Positions 25,634-33,930 of a DNA stretch of 64,000 bases are shown here, one piece after another (position 1 is the stretch's first letter; every line of letters begins with the position of its first letter). The notes below the pieces were generated by a model. It was not told where the DNA came from, did not search any database, and worked only from the letters and a program-made list of their open reading frames with translations. A program made the position numbers and the translations under genes. The DNA is taken from positions 94,141-158,140 of the forward strand of contig NZ_BJCC01000014.1 of the NCBI RefSeq assembly GCF_004309355.1. Direction: 5' to 3'. This stretch comes from Enterococcus florum. GTDB taxonomy: Bacteria > Bacillota > Bacilli > Lactobacillales > Enterococcaceae.

Positions 25634-26527
25634 TCATATCTCTTTTGCGATATCCCCCATATCCTTTGCCAACGGCAATTCAAATGCCAGCCGTTTGTTC
25701 GTGAAAGGATGCGTGAATTGCAGGGCATAGCAATGCAAGGCCTGACGTGAAATTCCTAAATCCATTCTTCCTTCATACATCTCATCTCCTAGTAAAGGAC
25801 ATGACATGGCAGAAAAATGGACACGAATTTGGTGTGTCCGCCCTGTATGTAGTTGAATATCGACTAATGCAATTTCTTGATTTTTCTTTTTGATCCAGTA
25901 TTCCGTCAGCGCTGTCTGGCCTTCATGAGAAACCTTTCGCTTCAATAGCGAGGAATAATCTCGACCGATCGGCAGCTCGATCATTCCATGATTTAGAAGT
26001 CTTTCCAACTCACCAGATACCAGTGCCTGATACTTTTTAGTAACCTGCTTTTTTCTAAGCTCTTGATCTATTTGTGCATGTGCAAAACCATGCTTGGCAA
26101 AGAGCATCAAACCAGATGTATCACGGTCTAAACGTGTCACGACATGAACAACCTGATTGGCGTAATTTTGTTTTATATAGTAGTTCTTTACTCGATTCGC
26201 CATCGTACCTCTAGGATGATATTGCGCAGGAATTGAAGCAATCCCGGCTGGTTTGTTGATTAAGAGGTAATGTTCATCTTCGAAAACGATGTCAATAGGA
26301 GCATCATCAGCTAATAGGGTTTCATGTGCTTGCTCGTCTGGAATCACAACTGTAACAATATCATGGGTACTTAAAGAAAACAAGACGTTTTGTTCCTGCT
26401 GATTGACAAAAATTTTGCCCCCTTGAAACTTGATTTTCGCTAACAATTTCTTGGAAATCCCTTGTTGTTTTAGAAATCCTCGTAAAAGCTGAGGCTCTTC
26501 CTTTTTAAAAATCCATTCAAATTTCAC
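25634..26527 (-). CDS. RluA-family pseudouridine synthase
   Basis: A 297-residue pseudouridine synthase with the catalytic HVVTRLDRDTSGLMLFAK motif near residue 130. Further segments are HQIRVHFSAMSCPLLGDEMY and an N-terminal S4-like region (LRGFLKQQGISKKLLAKIK). Length and synteny (after nadK) match B. subtilis YjbO, whose rRNA or tRNA target I cannot assign. It starts 2 bp after nadK stops and is cotranscribed. Confidence 0.9.
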   Translation of the reverse strand: MKFEWIFKKEEPQLLRGFLKQQGISKKLLAKIKFQGGKIFVNQQEQNVLFSLSTHDIVTVVIPDEQAHETLLADDAPIDIVFEDEHYLLINKPAGIASIPAQYHPRGTMANRVKNYYIKQNYANQVVHVVTRLDRDTSGLMLFAKHGFAHAQIDQELRKKQVTKKYQALVSGELERLLNHGMIELPIGRDYSSLLKRKVSHEGQTALTEYWIKKKNQEIALVDIQLHTGRTHQIRVHFSAMSCPLLGDEMYEGRMDLGISRQALHCYALQFTHPFTNKRLAFELPLAKDMGDIAKEI

Positions 26528-26529
26528 GA

Positions 26530-27333
26530 CTAATCCTCACGAATAAAAGCATCCTTGACACGATGCCAAAAATGCATATGTCGGTAAGAAGCGAAATGAA
26601 TACGTTCTTCTGCAATTTTATATTTGACCGAGGAGATCTCGGGGCCGCTGACATCTAACTGATCTACCGTGATCATGTGGTTGCCTTGACTCCTGAGCTT
26701 GACTTCGATCCATTCTTGATTCCCGATGATCGCTGGAGAGCCCAACGTCCGGAAAACGCGATTGTTCAAAGAAGCGATCTCGGCTAACTGCAAAGCACTG
26801 ATACTCGGATGCAAAACCGCACCACCAACACTCTTGTTATAAGCTGTCGAACCCGTTGGCGTCGATACAGAAAGGCCATCCCCCCGGAATCGTTCCAGCC
26901 TTTCCTCCTTGATATACACATCGGCCACCATCGTACGACTCCCCTTGCGGATCGTCGATTCATTCAATGCCAAAAAGTGTTTTGAACGCCCATCGGAAAA
27001 ATTGACAACAACATCCAGTAGGGGATAACTCACACTTTTTCCCCGGTTTCTGCAAAGACTGTCCGTTAACTCCTCTAATTCATAATCACGCCAATCGGTG
27101 TAGAATCCAAGATGGCCCGTATGGACGCCCAGAAAGAGCACATCAGATAATTTGTGATTGTAGCGATGGAAAGCAGACAGCAGCGTGCCGTCTCCACCGA
27201 TGGTGATCACTAGTTCAGGATCTCGTTCTACAAGCTTGATTCCAGCTTTTTTCTCAATCAACGGTACAAGCCGTTGAAAAACATCCAAAGATTTTTGTTC
27301 GTTATTGTGGATGATTCCTATCCTCAGGGTCAC
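26530..27333 (-). CDS. nadK: NAD kinase
   Basis: A 267-residue NAD+ kinase producing NADP+ from NAD+ and ATP. The GGDGTLLSAFH motif (near 48) and the NAD-binding STPTGSTAYNKSVGG are intact. It starts at GTG 27333, inside the last codons of relQ (32-bp overlap). This couples NADP synthesis to the alarmone synthetase gene, an arrangement conserved in Bacillus (yjbM-yjbN). Confidence 0.96.
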   Translation of the reverse strand: MTLRIGIIHNNEQKSLDVFQRLVPLIEKKAGIKLVERDPELVITIGGDGTLLSAFHRYNHKLSDVLFLGVHTGHLGFYTDWRDYELEELTDSLCRNRGKSVSYPLLDVVVNFSDGRSKHFLALNESTIRKGSRTMVADVYIKEERLERFRGDGLSVSTPTGSTAYNKSVGGAVLHPSISALQLAEIASLNNRVFRTLGSPAIIGNQEWIEVKLRSQGNHMITVDQLDVSGPEISSVKYKIAEERIHFASYRHMHFWHRVKDAFIRED

Positions 27334-27973
27334 GCTTGTTTACTTCCTCTCTTTGATCTTTTCGATATGAAAATACATGTTGCGCCTCTTGTATTTCGTC
27401 ACGGATGCTGGACATTTCCTCGTCTAATTGATACGCAGCTTCCGCAGCACGGAACAATCGTTCACCGATAGCTTCTGGAATCTGTCCTTGATATTTATAA
27501 TTAAGAGAATGTTCGATCGTTGCCCAAAAATTCATAGCTAACGTGCGGATCTGAATTTCGGCCAGCAAAACTTTTTCTCCATCTAACATTTGTACAGGAT
27601 ACTCGACAACTAAATGATACGAGCGGTAGCCGCTAGCTTTCCGATTCGTAATATAGTCACGTTCTTGTACCACGTTCATGTCCTTGCGATTACGAATGAT
27701 TTGAACGACTTGATGAATGTCTTCAACAAATTGACACATGATTCGCATACCTGCCACATCAGACATTTCCTCTTCCAATCGGGTCAATGGAATTCCGCGA
27801 AGTTTTGCTTTATTCAAAATGCTGTCTACAGGCTTTACTCTGCCGGTAACAAACTCAATTGGAACATGTTCTCCTTGTTCGCGATATTGTTTTCTTAAGC
27901 CACGAAGCTTGATTTTTAGTTCGGCAACCGCTAATTCATAAGGGGCCAGAAAAGCTTCCCAGTCTCTGTCCAT
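27302..27973 (-). CDS. relQ: Small alarmone synthetase RelQ
   Basis: A 223-residue GTP pyrophosphokinase without hydrolase or regulatory domains. The RelA/SpoT synthetase motifs are visible: RVKPVDSILNKAK, MRIMCQFVEDI, ASGYRSYHLVVEYP and LAEIQIRTLAMNFWATIEH. It makes (p)ppGpp or pGpp and in known RelQ acts as a tetramer. GAGGG is 6 nt before ATG 27973. First gene of relQ-nadK-rluA-mgtE-nudix and divergent from CYTH-spxH. Confidence 0.95.
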   Translation of the reverse strand: MDRDWEAFLAPYELAVAELKIKLRGLRKQYREQGEHVPIEFVTGRVKPVDSILNKAKLRGIPLTRLEEEMSDVAGMRIMCQFVEDIHQVVQIIRNRKDMNVVQERDYITNRKASGYRSYHLVVEYPVQMLDGEKVLLAEIQIRTLAMNFWATIEHSLNYKYQGQIPEAIGERLFRAAEAAYQLDEEMSSIRDEIQEAQHVFSYRKDQREEVNKRDPEDRNHPQ

Positions 27974-28172
27974 CAAAATCCCTCGTTCCTTTTTCCATTC
28001 CTACTTATCTTATCACAAACTACATACAAGAAAAAATCTATCGTTCGCTCTTCTTCATACAAATGTTGCAATTTTCTAACAATTCATCAAAACCTCTAGT
28101 ATCATTTGACGTCACTTAGGTTTTTGTGTAACTATACGTTTGTATTAGGCAAATAATCGAAACGGGTGTACA

Positions 28173-28781
28173 ATGAAGATGAGCAAAAACATAGAGATTG
28201 AATACAAGACGATGTTAACTGAAGAAGAATTCTTTTATTTGATGGAACACTTCCAAATTTCAGCTGAATCATTTATAATCCAAACCAATCTGTATTTTGA
28301 TACTAAAGACTTTCGGCTGAAATCTTTAGGCATGGGGCTGCGTATTCGCTATTTCAAAACCCGTGCTGAAGCTACGTTAAAGGTTCCTCAAGCAAAAGGA
28401 TTATTAGAGATTACTGATGATGTGCCTTTAAGCGAGGTTGATCTGGCAAAACGCTCTGAATCTTTTACACACTTTGCAGAAAAGGTGCTTTCATATTTAG
28501 CAGAGCAGGAAATATACATAAAGGATCTTCGATTGATCGGTGATCTTGTTACTAAGCGGGCTGAACTTACGATCGAAGCTGGAAAGTTGGCTTTAGACGA
28601 AAATTGGTATACAGACCACCACGACTTTGAACTGGAATTAGAAGTCCAGGAAACAGGGAAACGTTTTGATGACTTTTTGTCTTTATTGAACCAGTTGGCT
28701 ATCAGCTATCGACCTGCTAAGAATAAAATCGTTCGTGCCATCTCTGCAAGAAAACATATTGAAAAGGAGGACCTTCAGTGA
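28173..28781 (+). CDS. CYTH domain protein (YjbK-like triphosphate tunnel enzyme)
   Basis: A 202-residue protein with the CYTH signature ExExK (EIEYK at about residues 8-12) and alternating basic and acidic strands of a triphosphate tunnel fold (LRIRYF, TLKVPQ, ELELEVQE). Known relatives hydrolyse inorganic or thiamine triphosphate. The ribosome site is weak (GGGTG), with ATG at 28173 or 28179. It overlaps spxH by 4 bp (GTGA), as in the conserved Bacillus yjbK-yjbH neighbourhood. Confidence 0.82.
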   Translation: MKMSKNIEIEYKTMLTEEEFFYLMEHFQISAESFIIQTNLYFDTKDFRLKSLGMGLRIRYFKTRAEATLKVPQAKGLLEITDDVPLSEVDLAKRSESFTHFAEKVLSYLAEQEIYIKDLRLIGDLVTKRAELTIEAGKLALDENWYTDHHDFELELEVQETGKRFDDFLSLLNQLAISYRPAKNKIVRAISARKHIEKEDLQ

Positions 28782-29428
28782 TTGAAATCTACCTGTTCAT
28801 AAACCCTATTGGGGAAAAGTGCTATGGACTGGAACGAAAAATACTTGAGTTGATTGACAAACACGATTTAAAGATTCAACTACGCCTAATTCCGTTAATG
28901 AATCTTCACACCATCACAGATTTCATGGAAAGAAAGGGTCTTTCCAAGCAAGATATCGCTGCACGAAACGCTTTATCAAAGAATATTTATTCTGCTTGTC
29001 TGGATGTTAAAGCAGCTCAGCTGCAGGGCAAGAAAAAAGGCCGTGACTTTTTGCTGCGCTTGCAAGAAGAAGTTGCGATCAATCAGCTTCCTTATTCTCC
29101 TGAACTCTCAAGAAGCCTGTTTAAAGAGGTGGGCGGTGACATGGAGACCTTCTGCGAGGATCGTTCCTCAGAATTTATTTTGGACGCCTTCGTATCTGAC
29201 CAGCAGATCGCTCGCGAAATGGACATCACACAGCACCCTTCTGCTGTAATTTATAATTGTGTCAGTGATGATGATTCAGGCGTTCGTATAGAAGGTTGTG
29301 ACTCAATTCAACACGTGATCGATTCTTTCGGAACCAAGGAATCAACGCTTGAATTTTTTAAAAAGCTGAAAGCGATCGAACAGCCAAAGAAAAACAGCGA
29401 TCCCAAACATCTATCTCTACTAATTTGA
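28778..29428 (+). CDS. spxH: ClpXP adaptor SpxH (YjbH), DsbA-like fold
   Basis: A 216-residue thioredoxin/DsbA-fold protein of the YjbH/SpxH family, the adaptor that delivers Spx to ClpXP. The start is GTG 28778 with AAGGAGG upstream. At the active-site position the usual C-x-x-C is replaced by NPIGEKC: the first Cys is Gly, so redox chemistry through this pair is not possible. spx itself is in the window (35836-36234), as is the ClpC adaptor gene mecA. Confidence 0.82.
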   Translation: MIEIYLFINPIGEKCYGLERKILELIDKHDLKIQLRLIPLMNLHTITDFMERKGLSKQDIAARNALSKNIYSACLDVKAAQLQGKKKGRDFLLRLQEEVAINQLPYSPELSRSLFKEVGGDMETFCEDRSSEFILDAFVSDQQIAREMDITQHPSAVIYNCVSDDDSGVRIEGCDSIQHVIDSFGTKESTLEFFKKLKAIEQPKKNSDPKHLSLLI

Positions 29429-29440
29429 TTGAATACATAG

Positions 29441-29476
29441 AAACGTCCTGCGAGGATCCCCGCAGGACGTTTTTTA
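29441..29476. terminator. Bidirectional terminator between spxH and the sortase genes
   Basis: AACGTCCTGCG and CGCAGGACGTT form an 11-bp perfect stem, followed by TTTTT on the plus strand and by TTTCT on the minus strand. Confidence 0.88.
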
Positions 29477-29490
29477 GAAAAAGGACTCAA

Positions 29491-30669
29491 TTACTTCCGA
29501 ATGAGGATCTCTTCCGTCTGGTTCGTTGCAAAAGTTTGGCGTCTCGTCGGATAGGCTTTGGCTTTCAGCTGCTTGCGCTTTTTAATTCCTGCCTTTAATC
29601 GATACAGCTGTCCAGCTTCCTTGATTGCATAAACAGCACCTGGCAGATCCTTAAATATAACCGTTCCATCAGAGTCAGTCTTTCCTGTGACAGGTACTTG
29701 ATCACGGATAATGGCCTTTTTGCCTGATTTCGTATACAAAGCCAGCTCAAGACCTTCTATAGGTGCTCCGGTCTCATCAACACGCTTGATTATTAAATCA
29801 AAGCGCTCCTTTTTCAATAGATAAGCAGCAAAGGCTCGGTAGATCCCAAACAGCAAAATGAGGACTGCCAAGATGACTCCAGCTAAAAGCAGGCTGTCTA
29901 ACAAGGTTCTTTCCTGATCCGCTTTTTCAATTTGTTTCGCAATTTTTTCTGTATAAGGAACCCGATGTCCCGTGACCAGTAAACGATGACTATTAATCAT
30001 ATAAGGGGTACAGGTCAACAAGGTAGCCAGATCTCTATCCTTTTCGATCACCAGCTTGGATGTGTCATTTGGCTTCACGACTTCGATTCGCTCCACTTCA
30101 TAGGCCAGCTTTTCGTCCAAAACAGTCAGAACAAAAACATCTCCCTTTTCCAACTCCTCGACATCCGTAAATAATTTTTTCTCTGGAAGACCGCTGTGTG
30201 CAGATATGACTGAATGAGTACTTGGACCACCAGTAGGGTAAGAGGTCCCTTGCAAAATAGTCGCCCCAATCTGCAACAATTTGTCGTTGGTCAGATCAAA
30301 CAAAGGAATCGTAATCTTAATGGACGGGATACTGATGGCACCAATCAAATGTTCCGTGGCATAATCGTCGCTGATGATCTTCTGTTCAGCGTTCTCGTCA
30401 AAAGGATCTGCTGAAGGTACTAGTCCATTGACCGCAAGTTCTTCATTTTTTTTCTTCATTTCGGCCTTGATTCTGGCTTTTTCTTCTTTGCTGCGCACTT
30501 CATTTTTCTGTTGGACTTGTTCTAATCGCTGACGGTCTACAAAATCATTGATCGCATTGCTGTAGAATGGATACAGCATTACTAAGATTCCCGCTAGAAA
30601 GATAAAGATCATCACCATTTTGCTGACTAATTGCTTTCTTGATCCCTTTGGCGGTTTTTTCTTAGCCAT
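29491..30669 (-). CDS. Class C sortase with C-terminal SpaA-like domain (second of pair)
   Basis: A 392-residue transpeptidase. Parts in order: an N-terminal membrane helix (about 18-38); a charged coiled region; a class C lid motif DPF (88-90); the sortase barrel with His158, Cys220 (LLTCTPY) and Arg229; a second helix (258-284); then about 100 residues reading as a SpaA/Cna_B prealbumin-like domain (TGAPIEGLELALY, TDSDGTVIFKDLPGAVYAI). Lys295, Glu351 and Asn383 sit where the isopeptide triad of such domains would be. Class C sortases polymerize pilins, but no pilin gene is adjacent. By usual topology the tail faces the cytosol. It overlaps the upstream sortase gene by 8 bp. Confidence 0.87.
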   Translation of the reverse strand: MAKKKPPKGSRKQLVSKMVMIFIFLAGILVMLYPFYSNAINDFVDRQRLEQVQQKNEVRSKEEKARIKAEMKKKNEELAVNGLVPSADPFDENAEQKIISDDYATEHLIGAISIPSIKITIPLFDLTNDKLLQIGATILQGTSYPTGGPSTHSVISAHSGLPEKKLFTDVEELEKGDVFVLTVLDEKLAYEVERIEVVKPNDTSKLVIEKDRDLATLLTCTPYMINSHRLLVTGHRVPYTEKIAKQIEKADQERTLLDSLLLAGVILAVLILLFGIYRAFAAYLLKKERFDLIIKRVDETGAPIEGLELALYTKSGKKAIIRDQVPVTGKTDSDGTVIFKDLPGAVYAIKEAGQLYRLKAGIKKRKQLKAKAYPTRRQTFATNQTEEILIRK

Positions 30670-31870
30670 GTTTCTTCCCCTTCCGATCGACTTGATAAAT
30701 CATTTGTTTTTCGACCTTTTCTTTTATTAGATACTTTCTTTGTGTGATGATCTTAAATTGCTTATCGGATAACTTCCAAACTTTCCCCTTGATCTTCGGT
30801 ACTTCATTTTCGCTGATCAGATGATAAATATCTCCTGGAATATTTTCAAATAAGATACGTCCCTCACTGTCACTCACCGTATTTTGCAATTCCCCATCGA
30901 TATACACTGGATCTTTTCCACGACGCGTGGTCAACTGGAAAGGCACTCCTGCGACAGGTTGGCCGTTTTCCAATAAATAAAAGACCAGATCGAAATTTCT
31001 TTTTTTCGATTGATACAGCACCGTCTTTCGCCAAACAAAATAGAAAAAGCATCCTAAGAAGAAAATGCAACAAATGATCAGCAAGACAACACGCCAACGA
31101 TGGTAACTTTGAGCCTTTTTGATCTCCTTCTCCGCAGCTTCCTTCGGATAAGCTGTCCGATGACCGGTCACTAGTAAACGATGACTATTGATCCCATAAG
31201 GTGTACATGTCAACAGTGTAACTAAGTCCTTTCCTGGAATAATTTTTAAATCATCCAATTCATTAGGTTTCACCGTTTTGATTTTTTCTACTCTGTAAGC
31301 TAATTTTTCACCTTCAATATGTAAATAGAATGTATCCTTTTTCTTTAATTCTACTAAATCAGTAAACAGTTTTTTATCTGGTAGCCCCGTATGCCCTGTA
31401 ACAACTGAGTGGGTATTTTTTCCACCGATTGGAAAAGAAGTCCCTTGCAGGATCGTAGCTCCCTTATCTAAAAGAATATCATTCGTTAAATCATAGATTG
31501 GAAGACTAACATTGATTTTAGGAATGAATATCGCTCCAACTGTATGTTCTTCATAATATTCCTTCTTAGGACTTTTCGTCCCTCTGAGAGCATGCTCAAA
31601 TGGATCTTCAAAATCTCCCGCTCCTGGAATATTCGTCTTATTTTCCGCATTCTTTTTTCTTAATTCCTCAATACGAGCTTTTCGTTCTTTTTCACTTTGC
31701 TTAGCCATTTTTTGTTCTACCTGCGTTAAACGCTGCTGGTCGACATAGTTATTTACTGCGTCAACGACAAAGGGATACATAAAAATCAGGAAGCCAATAA
31801 TAAACATCACGGCCATCAAAATTTTTAATCCTAAATTGACTTTATCTGTTCGAGTTGGTTTATTCTTCAT
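30662..31870 (-). CDS. Class C sortase with C-terminal SpaA-like domain (first of pair)
   Basis: A 402-residue paralogue of the next gene. It has an N-terminal helix (13-38), the lid DPF (89-91), a sortase barrel with His160 (TGHTGLP), Cys222 and Arg231, a second helix (260-282), and a tail of about 115 residues again with the SpaA/Cna_B pattern (NGQPVAGVPFQL, SDSEGRILFENIPGDIYHL). The strand that carries the isopeptide Lys in the paralogue has Tyr/Leu here, so no intramolecular bond is expected. AGGAGGG lies before the ATG. No LPxTG or pilin gene is visible in 64 kb, so the substrate is encoded elsewhere. Confidence 0.87.
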   Translation of the reverse strand: MKNKPTRTDKVNLGLKILMAVMFIIGFLIFMYPFVVDAVNNYVDQQRLTQVEQKMAKQSEKERKARIEELRKKNAENKTNIPGAGDFEDPFEHALRGTKSPKKEYYEEHTVGAIFIPKINVSLPIYDLTNDILLDKGATILQGTSFPIGGKNTHSVVTGHTGLPDKKLFTDLVELKKKDTFYLHIEGEKLAYRVEKIKTVKPNELDDLKIIPGKDLVTLLTCTPYGINSHRLLVTGHRTAYPKEAAEKEIKKAQSYHRWRVVLLIICCIFFLGCFFYFVWRKTVLYQSKKRNFDLVFYLLENGQPVAGVPFQLTTRRGKDPVYIDGELQNTVSDSEGRILFENIPGDIYHLISENEVPKIKGKVWKLSDKQFKIITQRKYLIKEKVEKQMIYQVDRKGKKHG

Positions 31871-31971
31871 AAGTAACCCTCCTATGCTTATTTTCTCATA
31901 GAAAAATTAAAAAGAGAAATTCCAATTAAGGAATTTTTTTTATTAATTTGGATTGTTAAATGCTGTCTAAA

Positions 31972-32004
31972 TACAAAAAAACGGAGTAGACTCTTCTACT
32001 CCGT
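31972..32004 (-). terminator. Terminator of pepF
   Basis: ACGGAGTAGA and TCTACTCCGT form a 10-bp stem with a 4-nt loop, followed on the minus strand by TTTTTTTT. The sortase pair downstream therefore needs its own promoter in 31871-31975, where I find no consensus promoter. A second small hairpin (AAATTCC/GGAATTT, about 31916-31937) lies in that gap. Confidence 0.85.
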
Positions 32005-32050
32005 AAAAAAATTATCTTCTTTAAGGTCACTCCAAAAACAGGTTTTTCGG

Positions 32051-33868
32051 TTAATTTTTTATTTTTTCGATCAGAACCTCTAATTCGTCCAATCGACGCG
32101 CAAAAACTTCCATAGCATCCTCGATATATGTTGGTTTTGTCATATCCACACCAGCTTTGTTCATTACCTCAATTGGAAAATCGCTGCTTCCAGATTTTAA
32201 ATAAGTCAAATAGTTGTCCAAAGCATTAGGTTCCTTTGCGACAATCTTTGCTGCCAAAGCATTCGCAGCCGAAAAACCGGTAGCATATTGATAAACATAA
32301 TAGTTGTAATAAAAATGTGGAATTCGTGACCATTCGTACTGGATCTCTTCATCTTTTTCCACGATCGGACCATAGTACTTTTCGTTCAATTCCCGATAAA
32401 ACTTGCTGAGATGCTCGCTAGTCAACGGTCTTCCCGCCGCATCTTCGGTATGAATAAAATGCTCAAATTCTGCGAACTGAGTCTGCCTAAAGATCGTACC
32501 CTTAAAGCCATCTAAATAATGGTTCAAGATATACGCTCGAACGTTTGGATCGGTTTCCGTTTCTAGAAGATGACTCGTTAAAATATTTTCATTGGTAGTT
32601 GAAGCGATCTCAGCTAGAAAAATCGAGTAGTCTCCGTAAACATAAGGCTGATTGCTGCGGGTAAAATAGCTGTGCACGCTATGCCCCATCTCGTGGACCA
32701 ATGTATATAATTCATCCAAACGATCATGCCAATTCAACAAAATGTATGGATTGGTATCATAGGCGCCTGAAGAATACGCGCCGCTGCGCTTTCCTTGGTT
32801 TTCTGCGACATCGATCCATCGTTCATCAAACGCTTTTCTGACAACAGACAAATAGTCCTCTCCCAAAGGATTCAATGCTTCCAACGTCTTTTGCTTTGCC
32901 TCATCAAATGTAAAACGAATCGGTGCTTCTGCTAGTAAAGGGGTATACATATCATACATATGCAGCTCCTCTACACCCAACAACTCTTTCCGCAGCTCAA
33001 CATAACGGTGCAGCAGCGGTAAAAATTGATTGACGACTAAGACCAATGTATCGTAAACATCTTCTGGAATATGATTTTGACTCAACGATGCTTCCCTTGC
33101 AGAGGAGTATCCTCGAATTTTAGCCTTATAATTATGGCTTTTTATATGTGTGCCCAAGGTAGAAGCAAAGGTATTTTTAAATTGTTGATACACCGAATAC
33201 AGCGCCTCGAACGTATTTTTTCTAACGTCGCGATCTGTACTTTCCATCAACTGACCATAGATTCCATGAGTCAATTGAACGTCCTGTCCCTCTTCATTGG
33301 TAACGACTGGAAACTTCAGATCTGCATTGTTCATAACAGAAAAAATATCTCCGGCACTGCCAAAAATTTCGCTGGCTCCAGCAAGCAGTGCTTCTTGTTC
33401 GGCAGGCAGCACATGCGCTCGCTGATCCAAAATCTGCTCAATAAAATGACGGTACATCACCAGCCGAGAATCCTCTTCAAAAAAGGCCCATATGGTTTTA
33501 TCCGATAATGACAAGACCTCCGGTTCGAACCAGCTGACAGCCTCACTTGTTTGTGCAACTAAGCTTGAGGCCCTGGCATAAAGCGCTTGGTAGACTGTGT
33601 TTGCTGTATCTTGGTCATTTTTAAGATGTGCATACACATAAATGACTTCCGCCTTGCGATAAATATCCAGAACATATTCGATCCCTGCCAGAAATTTTTC
33701 AGCGCTCTGACCAAGTGTACCTCTTACGTGTTTGGCCCCCTCTAATTCTTCAGACAGCGCTTGAAAACTTTTCTCAAAAGCTTCTTCATTCAAAAAAATC
33801 TTTGTCAAATCCCATGTCAGTTGTTCTGGGACCTCATCACGCTTTGGCAATTGCTTTGCTTTACTCAT
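32051..33868 (-). CDS. pepF: Oligoendopeptidase F
   Basis: A 605-residue M3B zinc metallopeptidase that cleaves short peptides in the cytosol. The active-site HEMGHSVHS (near residue 392) provides two zinc His and the catalytic Glu, and the third ligand lies in FLAEIASTTNENIL. Length equals known PepF (about 600). GGGAGTG is upstream of the ATG. It lies downstream of coiA, as in Bacillus (yjbF-yjbG). Confidence 0.95.
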   Translation of the reverse strand: MSKAKQLPKRDEVPEQLTWDLTKIFLNEEAFEKSFQALSEELEGAKHVRGTLGQSAEKFLAGIEYVLDIYRKAEVIYVYAHLKNDQDTANTVYQALYARASSLVAQTSEAVSWFEPEVLSLSDKTIWAFFEEDSRLVMYRHFIEQILDQRAHVLPAEQEALLAGASEIFGSAGDIFSVMNNADLKFPVVTNEEGQDVQLTHGIYGQLMESTDRDVRKNTFEALYSVYQQFKNTFASTLGTHIKSHNYKAKIRGYSSAREASLSQNHIPEDVYDTLVLVVNQFLPLLHRYVELRKELLGVEELHMYDMYTPLLAEAPIRFTFDEAKQKTLEALNPLGEDYLSVVRKAFDERWIDVAENQGKRSGAYSSGAYDTNPYILLNWHDRLDELYTLVHEMGHSVHSYFTRSNQPYVYGDYSIFLAEIASTTNENILTSHLLETETDPNVRAYILNHYLDGFKGTIFRQTQFAEFEHFIHTEDAAGRPLTSEHLSKFYRELNEKYYGPIVEKDEEIQYEWSRIPHFYYNYYVYQYATGFSAANALAAKIVAKEPNALDNYLTYLKSGSSDFPIEVMNKAGVDMTKPTYIEDAMEVFARRLDELEVLIEKIKN

Positions 33869-33930
33869 AACAACACTCCCATCCTTTGCATTATCTTAAC
33901 ACATTTTTTAAAAAAAGAAGTCAGCCAAAA

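Noticed and set aside
33515..33540. GGTTCGAACC sequence resembling a tRNA T-arm
   Set aside because: It is inside the pepF coding sequence and no acceptor or anticodon stem can be drawn around it; it is a chance palindrome.
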